The notes below the pieces were generated by a model. That model did not search any database. It worked only from the letters and a program-made list of their open reading frames with translations, and had not been told where the DNA came from. Position numbers and translations under genes: made by a program. Shown piece by piece: positions 22,387 to 32,195 of a stretch of 64,000 bases of DNA (the first letter of the stretch is position 1; the number at the start of each line of letters is the position of its first letter). This stretch comes from Metarhizium brunneum (Eukaryota; Ascomycota; Sordariomycetes; Hypocreales; Clavicipitaceae): NCBI RefSeq assembly GCF_013426205.1, contig NC_089424.1:186001-250000 (forward strand), read 5' to 3'.

Positions 22387-25300
22387 CTAGATGCCTCGAG
22401 CCCTCAGAGCCTCCTTGAGCTTCGCGGCGAACCCCACAACATGGTCGGGCGCAATCATGGTGTAATGTGCGCCCCCAACGGCATGCATCCTTGGCTCAGT
22501 CCTGGAGAAGTTCTTCCACCTGCTTAGATGCACATCTACCCACTCCTCTCTTGATGCAGCCGCCCGTTTTAGTGGAATGGCGTGGAATACGTCAATCCCG
22601 TCCACCCGCCCGCTTGGCTCGTACTCCCTGGCCATGCTCTGCAGCCCATAAGCGACATCTGCCCACCGGGCGAGAGCCGCATCTCCCAATCCCAGGTCAT
22701 CCATACGATGCCGATCCGAAGCCCCGAGGACCTGTGCTAGCGAGTCTTCCCTGGCTGCAGTAGAGAATCCAGGGTCCCTGGCCATGTCCTCCACATCTTC
22801 CTCCGTCGTCAGACCGAGAAACTGAGTCAGGTGTAAGAGGCACATGTTCCAGCTAAGTTGCCGCATGCGCGACTTGATATGCGGTGGCAAGTTGAAGCTA
22901 CCGAGAAACCGCACCAAGCTGTCTGCTGTACTGCCGGTCCCTGCCTCTATTCTTTTGGCCATCTCGAACGCAAGCATCGCGCCGTAGCTGTATCCGGCCA
23001 ATGCATATGGGCCTTGTGGTTGTTTTTGTCGGATTGCTTTAACATAGGTGTCGACCGTCTCATCAATGGAAGAAAATCTTCCCTGACCAGGCTCAAAACC
23101 TCTGGCCCGTAGAGCGTAGATGGGACGATCATCGTCGGCAAGATGGTGTGCGAGACCGACGAAAACCAGAACTTCTCCTACCCCAGGGTGGACAAGCCAA
23201 AGGGGTGTCTTTGTACCACTGGGTTTGAGTATCACTACAGGATCGTAATCTGTCGTCGATTGTTTTGGCTTTTCCGACCAGTTGTCAAGGCAGGGCTCCG
23301 AATCTAGAGCTCTCGCCAGCGACCGTGCCGTCGGATTCTTCATGAGTGTGATAACGGGGACGGCCATCCCCAGGCGAGTGTCTATGCGACGCTTCAAACG
23401 GATCAAGTCCATTGAAGTGAAGCCCACATCGTAAAGTCTTGTTTCCGGGCCTATAGTGTTGAGGTCGACGCCGAGAACCTTGGCAAAGTCATCCAGCAAC
23501 AGTATTTCCGACTCAGTGGCAGCCATCGAGGGCGAAGCGTCTTGGATTTTATCCTTTTTGTGTGCAGCAAGTTTTTGTCTGTAAATTGTCACGTCCTCGT
23601 CAAAGACACCGTCCTCAAATAAGGAGGTCATTTTGGACCGGGATACCTTTCCCAGGGACGATAGAGGCAGTAGCGGCAACGATGTCTGACTGATGGAAAA
23701 GACCAGAGGGCGAGCGTAAAAGCCGGCGAGGCAGGTTTGGATTGCCAATTCGTCAATTTCGGCCATTTCATCGGACTTTTGGGGCCAATCTCTCGGAACG
23801 TAGGCAATGGTTATCTGCTCAGTATGCACAGCCCTGGATGGAAACACCACGAGCCGGCTTGTCCTGTTGCCCAAAGCCTGATCCAGTAGGGAGCCGATAT
23901 CACCTATGACAATTTTGATTCCGTTGATGTTGATGACTTCCTTCTTCCGGCCGAAAAGACGCAAATTGCCAGCAGGGTCGATGCAGCCTTCATCGCCGGT
24001 TCGAAACCATTCATTCTTCCACGGAAAGGCCTCCGCGGTAGCCTCAGCATCTCGATAATAGCCGTTGAAAACAACATCACCCCGTACTTCCAAATCCCCA
24101 ATCTCGTCCGTAGTCGCCAATCTAGAGCCAACCATGACCCGAATTTCAATACCTCTCATACACTTGCCCAGTGAGACTGAGGCATAGCCTTGCGTGATAT
24201 CGTAGCCAGGACACGAGAGGTTGAAGATTGATCCAGCACATGTCTCCGTCATTCCAAATCCCGGCGTAATGACATTATGGCTGGCACCGTATTTGCGAAA
24301 CAAGGAAGATGCTGCCAAGCATGTTTGGATATCATTGGATTCACCACCAGAGGCGACAACTTTGAGGTTTGACAGATCCCATGGAGTGTCCTTTTGCTCG
24401 AGATCAGACTCCTGTTCGGTCACGGAGACTAACCGGGCGAGGAAGAAATTCGGGGCAAAAGTTCGACAGATGCGATGCCGCGTCAAGAGGTCCAAGAAGA
24501 CCTGCGGACTGGAGACGACGTCGGCCGCATTCACGTGGACCTGGTCAACACCGAGCCACAGGGCCTGGAGATGAATCTCAACCAGGCTGGCCACATGGTC
24601 AAGTCCGATCCAGTTCAGAAACGGTCCGTCTGTAGGAAGTGGTCGCACGGCTGCCTTGCCGGAAATGGCCGCAAGGACTTGTCTGTGACTCAAGCACACT
24701 GCCTTGGCGTTGCCGGTGCTTCCCGATGTTAACATGAGCATGGCGAGACCTTGGCCGCCTTGATACTGCAAGTAACTGGACTGTTGAGTTGCTGAAGCAG
24801 TCATGGTTGTCGATCCATGCTGCTGCGTCCATGCTGTGTCACAACACAGCGCTTCAATGGTGTGTAACCCCAGCAAATGCTTCGCCCCGTCAAATAAATT
24901 TGATAGTTTGTTTCGTGTGATGCATATCGGTGACTGGAGCAGATCTGATAGTCCCCGGATATGCTTATGTCGATGATCATCAATGTGGCTCAAGGGAGGG
25001 GAGAGCACGGGCAAGCCGTTGGCGAGCAAGACGGCCCAAAACCAGACGATGGCATCCCATTGTTCATCCAAGTGCAGTACCACTGGCTTTCCATCTTGGA
25101 AACCAGGAAGGTTTCGAATAATGCGACTGTACTGACTGGCCTCGGTATACAGCTCAAGACAAGAGAACTCTTTGGCGGTTGTGGTATCTCCCGTAAAGTA
25201 GCAGATGACTGCGCCTCTATTCGATATTGCTCGGGCCTTCAAGATGTCTTGAAGGCAGACATTTTCTGATTCGACTTCTGAAAAGGAAGGCTTGATGGCT

Positions 25301-25389
25301 GATTGACGTTTGGCCATTGTCCGAGACCCAGAAGCTGTCAAGAACTTGCGTCCCATGAGCCAGGACGCCAATTGATGCAGCAAAGCCAT
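22387..25389 (-). CDS. NRPS-like synthetase, A-T-TE (aryl-2-oxo-acid dimerising type)
   Basis: A single exon encodes 1000 residues. The adenylation domain occupies about residues 30-600, with LMLTSGSTGNAKAV (about 218-231), GFGMTET (378), WFRTGD (461) and core Lys SLGK (580). The thiolation domain is at about 625-695, with VGFTSMD carrying the phosphopantetheine Ser near 658. The thioesterase is at about 725-1000, with nucleophile GYSYG (Ser 800) and GGAHY near the end. There is no condensation domain. Fungal enzymes of this layout (terrequinone, atromentin, microperfuranone and aspulvinone synthetases) activate phenyl-, hydroxyphenyl- or indolepyruvate and join two units into quinones or furanones. 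The block NWIGLDHVASL stands where amino-acid-activating domains keep the Asp for the amino group. I choose the ATG at 25389. An in-frame ATG at 25434 is an alternative. Confidence 0.92.
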   Translation of the reverse strand: MALLHQLASWLMGRKFLTASGSRTMAKRQSAIKPSFSEVESENVCLQDILKARAISNRGAVICYFTGDTTTAKEFSCLELYTEASQYSRIIRNLPGFQDGKPVVLHLDEQWDAIVWFWAVLLANGLPVLSPPLSHIDDHRHKHIRGLSDLLQSPICITRNKLSNLFDGAKHLLGLHTIEALCCDTAWTQQHGSTTMTASATQQSSYLQYQGGQGLAMLMLTSGSTGNAKAVCLSHRQVLAAISGKAAVRPLPTDGPFLNWIGLDHVASLVEIHLQALWLGVDQVHVNAADVVSSPQVFLDLLTRHRICRTFAPNFFLARLVSVTEQESDLEQKDTPWDLSNLKVVASGGESNDIQTCLAASSLFRKYGASHNVITPGFGMTETCAGSIFNLSCPGYDITQGYASVSLGKCMRGIEIRVMVGSRLATTDEIGDLEVRGDVVFNGYYRDAEATAEAFPWKNEWFRTGDEGCIDPAGNLRLFGRKKEVININGIKIVIGDIGSLLDQALGNRTSRLVVFPSRAVHTEQITIAYVPRDWPQKSDEMAEIDELAIQTCLAGFYARPLVFSISQTSLPLLPLSSLGKVSRSKMTSLFEDGVFDEDVTIYRQKLAAHKKDKIQDASPSMAATESEILLLDDFAKVLGVDLNTIGPETRLYDVGFTSMDLIRLKRRIDTRLGMAVPVITLMKNPTARSLARALDSEPCLDNWSEKPKQSTTDYDPVVILKPSGTKTPLWLVHPGVGEVLVFVGLAHHLADDDRPIYALRARGFEPGQGRFSSIDETVDTYVKAIRQKQPQGPYALAGYSYGAMLAFEMAKRIEAGTGSTADSLVRFLGSFNLPPHIKSRMRQLSWNMCLLHLTQFLGLTTEEDVEDMARDPGFSTAAREDSLAQVLGASDRHRMDDLGLGDAALARWADVAYGLQSMAREYEPSGRVDGIDVFHAIPLKRAAASREEWVDVHLSRWKNFSRTEPRMHAVGGAHYTMIAPDHVVGFAAKLKEALRARGI

Positions 25390-26368
25390 GGTAAAAACTG
25401 GAAGAGAATTGGAATCACCAGAATATTGAAGCATGCTTTGACGGTGTGCAGCCTCCAACTGTCTTATTTGCCCCAAGTCGTGAACTGCCTGATAACCTCA
25501 ATATCGATGCTGGTGAATAGGCACGACGTGCAGCACGAGTAGTATGACCAAGCATGTTCCCGCCCGGCTTCAACTCCACATGATGTTAAATGATGAGGCT
25601 TTCAGAATCGATTCGGGGGCCACGGGTAATGAACTGACACCGGGAGTGCACCTACAGCCTCAAAATCGAGACCCGGTGGTTGCTCTACTGGGCGATGATG
25701 CGGTTCATTGCTTACCTGTTCCATATTCTGCAATGACCGCAAATCACACCACAGCAAGGCCTATTCAAGGTCATTCCCACGGGTCCACATCTGCATTCAA
25801 AGTGTACAAATAGCAACAAGACCGTTACAACGGCAATTCGGGTGGATTACGGAGTACGTTGGTTGGTCTTGGTCGCGACGCCAAGAGAACGCCTCCGCCC
25901 CCAGGTATCCTGCAGTTATATCCGTTGTGATTAGCCGTCAGAGTCTAATCGACGATGGAGCACTGACCGGCGTGTCCAAATTCGCAGAGCGTGGATGGAG
26001 CACAAGGCGAATGCTTACGTATCAGGCAACATGGAACGGATGCGGCCCCCAACTCGGACAGGGTCTATTTGATACGTAAATCCCCCGGTGTGGCAGTATG
26101 ATGCTGTCAATAACCTAGTTAGACTTGACCCTTTCTGTACGGGGCGAAAAACGAGTGCGCTGGGAGGCTGTCTTCTGACATTGATGCATCACGTCGGCCA
26201 ACTTGAATGCTGATTCGGAAAGCCACACTCAGCGATCCGTGTGCATCGTCAACGCCTGCCTGTACAAGAAGGCCGTTGGAATTAAGTAATTGACCATAAA
26301 ACCTTTTTGCAGCCAAACCGCAATCTTGCCTTCTGAGTCCTTGCTTGCCCCCACGCCGAGAAATCAAC
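25390..26368. promoter_or_regulatory. Divergent promoter region of the synthetase and OMT2 genes
   Basis: About 980 bases lie between the starts of the NRPS-like gene (minus) and the second methyltransferase gene (plus), with no gene-like frame. A shared promoter is likely. I found no clear regulator motif by eye. Confidence 0.55.
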
Positions 26369-27884
26369 ATGGACTCCAGCCAGTCGATGCCGCGATTGAT
26401 CCAGCTGGCCACCACTATCAACCTTTCAGTAGCCAGGATTCAACGAGTTCTAGATAGCCAACAAGCACCATCGCCTTCCTTTGACGAGGATAGTGCTCCT
26501 CTTCCCGTAGACATTAGAGAAGCCCAAGATGTTGTTCTTGATGCCACGGCAGAGCTTCACGACTTGCTCACAGATCCCTTGAATCTTATGCACCGATTTG
26601 CCAGAGTACATGTTCCTAAACCAGCATGATTTATTAGTCGAGTGGCTAACACGGTCGAAAAATATAGGGAGATAAGACGGCCTGTCTGCAAACCATTGCT
26701 CGTTTCGATATTGCGAGCCTCGTACCACCAGGCGGCCAGATCTCATTTAAAGAACTTGCCAGCCAGACACCTCTGACGGAGCAAATGATGGGTCGCATCA
26801 TTCGCCACGCCGTGACGATGCGCGTATTCCGCGAGCCCGAATGTGGATTTGTGGCTCATACAAGAGCATCGAGAATGCTGGCAAGCCCAGAGATGAGAGA
26901 CTGGATTCGCGCCGGCACCGAGGAACTGGGACCGGCAGGAAGCAAGGTGAGACATCTGAGCGGAACTCGAGTAGAACGGCATATTGATGACCTCTCTGTA
27001 GTTGGCAGAAGCACTTGAGAAATGGCCAGGCTCGCAGGAGCCAAACGAGACGGTATTGCGAGGCATACGCTGTCCCAATTGTCTAGCAGGCTGTTTGCTA
27101 ATCCTTCTATACAGGGATTCTCTTTGGCAAATAACACGACGGGGTCAATTTACGACGTGATTTCGGAGTATCCACAGAGAGCCGTTCGCTTCGCAAACGC
27201 GATGAAGGTGATGACGTCGAAGCCAGAGTTTGACGCGTGTTACGGTACAGATTTTTACGACTGGGCGTCGCTCGGCGCGGCTCGAGTTGTCGATGTCGGC
27301 GGCGGCAACGGCCACTTTGCGCTCACACTCGCCAAACGATACGCCCGACTGGATGTCGTTGTGCAGGACATGGCCAAGGTGGTTGAGAACGCGACGAGTG
27401 GTGATTTGCGGGAGAGGGTTCGGTTCATGGCTCACAACTTGTTTGATGCTCAGACTATCGCCGCTGATGTATTCTTCTTTCGCTGGATCTTTCACAACTG
27501 GTCGGACCGATATTGCATCCAGATTCTCAGGGCCCAGCTACCGGCGCTGAAAAAAGGGGCGCGTCTTGTTGTACAAGAGTCTTTCATGCCGGCAAGTGGA
27601 AGTGTATCCCAGTGCAAGGAAAGAGACTTGAGGTATGTCATCTGGTGTGGCCGCCCAAAGCTGCAAGAGGGGCGTATTCTGACACACACTCATAATTCCA
27701 CAGGGCGATGGACTTGGAGATGGCTTATACCTTCAACTCTCGAGAAAGAACACTCGCTGACTGGAAAGCCCTGTTCAGAGAGGCAGACTCGGGATTTGTG
27801 TTCAAGAGCGCCATTGAACCCAAAGGCTCTGCCATGGGTATATTGGAATTTGAGTGGGATGGCGCGGATGGATCGGCAACATGA
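26369..27884 (+). CDS. SAM-dependent O-methyltransferase (COMT-like), OMT2
   Basis: Five exons (26369-26605, 26668-26946, 27002-27052, 27115-27632, 27704-27884) give 421 residues. The helical N-terminus is followed by the winged-helix block IARFDIASLVPPGG and by MMGRIIRHAVTMRVF. The 51-base exon 3 supplies ALEKWPGSQEPNE. The SAM motif is VVDVGGGNGHFA, then VVQDMAKVV. The catalytic His and acid lie in FRWIFHNWSD. The last exon carries the family C-terminus ERTLADWKALFREADSGF. The gene is divergent from the synthetase gene. A second, distantly related methyltransferase implies at least two O-methylations. An in-frame upstream start at 26345 cannot be excluded. Confidence 0.92.
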
Positions 27885-28096
27885 GCTTTCTCTAGGTTGA
27901 TACGCGGGATGCTGTGTTGATGTCTACATGGCGTTGAATCTGTCTAGTGCGTTGCGCCGCAGTATATCGACCCTCGTTTACTACAGTTAGCAAGTAAGAT
28001 GTGCACCAAGAAGAACGACTAGCTGATGCGTATTATTTTTGATGGTAGACTGCGCTATCACTCTCCCAAGTACCTGGTAGTCGAAGGCACAGTCGA

Positions 28097-28824
28097 CTAC
28101 AGACTAGGAGCATGTGCCTTTAGAAACTCTTCCTCAGCCTCGGTATTCTTTCTTCCCAGTAGCGCATTCCGGGTTGGATACCTCCCAAACTGTTCCAATT
28201 GCTGCATGTGTCTCTTTGAAGCCGCAACGCCCATGTCGACCCATTTGTGTTCCTCCTCGGTGGCACATCTCGGCTTCAGGGCCTTAAACAGTTGGCGCGC
28301 GGCGATGAGCGAGATCAAACTTTCCTGCTGCATCAGCGCCATGTACAACGCCGTCGCCTGGATAACGGTGACCTTGCTGTCGAATTCACGGGCGATGGCC
28401 TTTGTGGCAATGTCCCACGCCTTGGCATCGGCGCTGAAGGCGTCTGGAGAGCCGCGAAACATGTTTCGAGAGAATTGGTCCAGCAGAGCGACCAGGGCGA
28501 CAGAGCCTTCTGGCGCCGCGGTCCAGTCGTCCAACTCGTTGTTACGAGCTTTGAGGACGAGTTGCCCAAACTCGGACTTGATTTGGGCGTCGAGACCCTC
28601 GGGCGCGATGATCCATTCCATGGGGGGACGGTTGAACCAAAAGTCCACAACCCGTCGGACGTCTGCGTTCATGATGGGCGGGATGGATGACTTGGAGTAA
28701 AATCGGACGGCTGATGCTATTGTATGGCCCTTGAACACCTACAGCTGGGGTCAGTGTCTGTTTTGATCAGGTCCTAGAAAGTGTCAAGTGAGCTCACTTT
28801 GGAGAGAGGGCGCCGAATAACCAT
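28097..28824 (-). CDS. DUF924 family protein
   Basis: Two exons (28798-28824, 28097-28738) give 222 residues. The nine-codon first exon is supported by donor GTGAGC and acceptor CTGTAG in phase. A start inside exon 2 would require a non-ATG codon at 28738. The residues after the leader match DUF924 (PF06041): VVDFWFNRPP, LLDQFSRNMFRGSPDAFSAD, and a helical C-terminal half. The fold is TPR-like and the biochemical role unknown. The basic leader with Tyr/Ser residues could be a mitochondrial targeting peptide. It is probably a housekeeping gene beside or inside the cluster rather than a part of it. Confidence 0.9.
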
Positions 28825-30252
28825 GTCGCGCTCTGTCTTGGTCGGCGGTGCCCGGATGTTGGCTGCGGTGACCAGTCACTTAAATACTCGGTGCTGATGA
28901 TGACGGGATTGGGCTGGAATGTAACACACGATCCGCTATGCGGCAGGCAACGAGCCAACAGTAAGCACTTGACCAGTTGACGCCAATTACAAATCCACCA
29001 GACATATGTACATCAATACATGTGCATATGTGGTTTTTGTCGTCTCCACTGGTGCCAGTTCAATCAGCCGGATACTCCCGGTAAGGCTCTAGAGAATCCT
29101 GAAGGTCCATGGCTTCGCCACTCCTGGAGAATATGCCAGCACACTGATGTAGAGATTCCTTCCAAGCTGCAAGCTCGCCTCTTAATTTACTCCTCTTCAA
29201 AGGGCGTCTGGACTTTGGTGGTCGATACTGACCAATTCTGCCAATAAAGCGAGAAGGGCTTATCATGTCTACCTCGTAATTTGCGCATTCCATAACCTAG
29301 CCCGTGGAGTTGATAAACTGCGCGCGAACTCGAAATCTAACCGTTTCAGCAGAGTAATATCGCACATGCAGTCCTTTTCTGCCTCAATGCCTCCTCTCCA
29401 AAAGCTCGTTGGGAATAATGCCTGTATAGTTCAGAGCATACTCCTCTCGCAATCAGCGCCGCATATATCCTTTTGGTGGCGAAAGAAAATATGCTTTCAA
29501 TGTTGGTTCCCGTCGGCACCTGTTACCACTGGAACAAGGCCTTGTCATCAATCATGGCGCGTATTTGGATATGCGAAAAAAAAAATCATCTAGAAATACA
29601 ATGCGTGCGGCACACGATTCAATCCCTCTATACGTACCACTTCTAGACAGTACTACTCTGTGACCTGCTGCAAAGGCCATGAATAACGTACAAGTTGCGC
29701 GGCGCGCAATGCAAGGCGTTACATCATCATCGCGCAATACCATCGTCACTGACCCAAACCGAGACCCCCTCTACGATTTTTGGGTTGTGAGGCGAGTAAA
29801 AATATCCCTTTAGAGCGGCTAAGGCTGCAACGAGGTATCACTGGCACATCGAATTTTCGATACTTTGGTTCCAGTGGGTAGTAAGTGTTGATGGAAGTAT
29901 CGATCAGAAGAAGATGCCTATTGGCTCTGATCATCGACGTTGGAGATACAACGTTGAAGCCTTAACTGCTGTAAAGGGATATTATGCACGGGTCGCGACA
30001 CAAGCAATCCTATAAAGACCCCAACAATAGCATGTCATTTGTTGTTGAAGCCCAAGGTCCTGTCTCATTCTGTCCCAAACAAGGTCCCTTGTCAGGCAAC
30101 GGCAGACTAGTACTTGATCATCGTACTACACGGAGAGACTGCCATCAACGTGGTGTTATTCATCGCCAAGTATTAACACTAGATGAATCAACAGCAAACG
30201 CACTAACTCTGCAGTAGAGAACTTAGGCATCGAGACGAGAGCGTTTGAAAAC
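28825..30252. other. Intergenic, nothing recognised
   Basis: Only short overlapping frames without family features occur here. It separates divergent genes (DUF924, minus, and the amidohydrolase-fold gene, plus) and so holds both promoters. Confidence 0.5.
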
Positions 30253-31335
30253 ATGCCAACCATCATGATACGAAATGTCGGCGTGTTGGACGGAGGCAGC
30301 ATTAAGCATCATCCAGGCTTTTATTTCGCCGGGAACCCAGGTGACATCCTTGGCCCCGAGCCTGATCCCGACGCCGTAATTGATGGCACCGACTGCACGA
30401 TTATCCCTGGCCTCATTGACTCCAAAATTGATGCTGGCGTGGTGCCAGGGATTCTCTCAACATGTTCAGCGTATGGAGTGACAACACTAATCGATTCAAG
30501 CAGCTCATGTGCTGAGAGTCAGGCTATGAGAATCGCCGCCGCCGATGAGCCTACTCTTCCTTCATTTTTAGCTACGGGGTCGGCCATCGTCGCTAGGGAT
30601 ACGTCTCTTCCGACCCTATCTAATTATGGTAGCATGGAGGTAGTCACAACCGCCGACGAAGCCGAGCGAGTTGTGGAATCTAAACTCACATCAAGCCGAG
30701 CAGATTTCATCAAAGTCATAGTGGACCAGCCGGGATTAAACGCAAATCTGCTCTCGGCTCTAGTAAGAGCGACACATCGTCACGGCAAGCTGGCCATTGC
30801 GCATGCGGCACAGTCCAGTTCGTATACCCTAGCTGTAGACGCGGGTTTTGATGTTCTTTCACCTGTGCCAATAGACGGGGATATTGAATCCGGTGTGGTC
30901 GCCAGGATAGTAGAGCGAGGGATAGGTATCATTCCTACTCTCCGTTTTCTCCAGCAGGGCATGCCCCTCTGGAAAATTCACAATCCCGAATATGATTTAT
31001 CATTTGCCTTTGCTGCGGTGAAAAGACTGTACGACGCAGGCGCCATCATATGCGCTGGTACATCAGCAAACACGTCAAGGCTCATAACTGTTCCATTCGG
31101 CCAAGGGCTTCATGATGAGCTCCAGCTACTCACAACGGCAGGTATGTCAAATTTAGATGCCATTCGTTCCGCGACTTGTCAACCTACGACTTTGTTTGGA
31201 CTTCGCGACCGTGGATTTGTGAGAATTGGCTACAGAGCCGATTTGATACTGGTTGAAGGGAATCCCCTGGATGATATCAGGTTTTGCAGCAAAATTCGCC
31301 GTGTTTGGATAAGGGGAGTAGCAATAAGCTTGTAA
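30253..31335 (+). CDS. Amidohydrolase-superfamily protein with a degenerate metal site
   Basis: A single exon encodes 360 residues and covers the whole fold: N-terminal beta part, TIM-barrel, and C-terminal RADLILVEGNPLDDI. Homologues bind two metals through HxH after beta-strand 1, a carboxylated Lys, two His and an Asp. Here PGLIDSKID replaces the HxH (Lys 58, Asp 60). The Lys (FIKVIVD, 154) and the His in AIAHAAQ (184) remain. LSPVPID has Pro 204 for the second His, and CAGTSAN has Ser 271 for the Asp. VPFGQGLHDEL has Phe for a conserved His. The frame is intact, so the protein is probably made but not a normal metal-dependent hydrolase. A new catalytic or binding role in the neighbouring pathway is possible. 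Confidence 0.85.
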   Translation: MPTIMIRNVGVLDGGSIKHHPGFYFAGNPGDILGPEPDPDAVIDGTDCTIIPGLIDSKIDAGVVPGILSTCSAYGVTTLIDSSSSCAESQAMRIAAADEPTLPSFLATGSAIVARDTSLPTLSNYGSMEVVTTADEAERVVESKLTSSRADFIKVIVDQPGLNANLLSALVRATHRHGKLAIAHAAQSSSYTLAVDAGFDVLSPVPIDGDIESGVVARIVERGIGIIPTLRFLQQGMPLWKIHNPEYDLSFAFAAVKRLYDAGAIICAGTSANTSRLITVPFGQGLHDELQLLTTAGMSNLDAIRSATCQPTTLFGLRDRGFVRIGYRADLILVEGNPLDDIRFCSKIRRVWIRGVAISL

Positions 31336-32195
31336 GTAAAGGGCCACAAACAAAAGAATGGAACGGGTATACTGTTTTTTCGGTTTCTGTAAGTCTGGCT
31401 TGTTGTTGCCATAAGGTTGATTGATTAATTTACGCTACATGACATTTTATGTTGCTTACCAGCACACCTTCCTATGCATCGCCGCTATATGCTTGATACA
31501 GTAACAGCTGCGACAGAGGCAGCTTTGACTGGGTTTGAACGTCAGGTTCCATATGAATTGAATAAGAAATTTTGAGGCATTAAAGGTCCTTGGTTTGTGT
31601 TTTCAAGGCCTTAGGGGGCGAGCGGTCTCTATACACGCAAGAAGTCAGTGAGCCCTTTGAGGCCTGAGTGTCCGTCTCGTGAATCGCGATGCCTTCTTTA
31701 TTGTTATGGAACCCTTTGTCGGTACGATGCCTTTGTTTTGGCTTGTCCGTGTGACAACATCCTCCACTGAGCCGAAGATGTCGAAAACAAATTGAAAACA
31801 CGTACCGACTACGTAGTTGTAGAACTCAATCTCCCTTTCCGTCGCGGTGTTGTGACAAACGCAAACTTGGTTATAACAGATATCAGTCGCTGCTCCTCTC
31901 TTCCCTTTAAACAACTAACAACTGCAGGTAGCTCCATGTTTACGCAAACGGCAGCCGATTGCCACCGTCAGCCACCCGGCTTGCCCTGTCGCCCCTATAT
32001 CTTCTGTATGAGTGTAACCTCGCAAGGTATGCAGACGCAAGACTGACGACATCCGCTTTACCCCTCACATGGACCATGTAACGTGCTGGTGTTATTCCCA
32101 CCGATATGTTCAAAAGTTTAAAGCAGTCATACCTTAGCTGACTCTCCTTGCCTTCCGAAATTGCATTTTCGATAGTGGGTAAAGGGTTGATCATT
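31336..32195. other. Intergenic, nothing recognised
   Basis: Promoter side of the Zn2Cys6 regulator gene. Minus-strand frames of up to 89 codons have no recognisable features. Confidence 0.5.
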
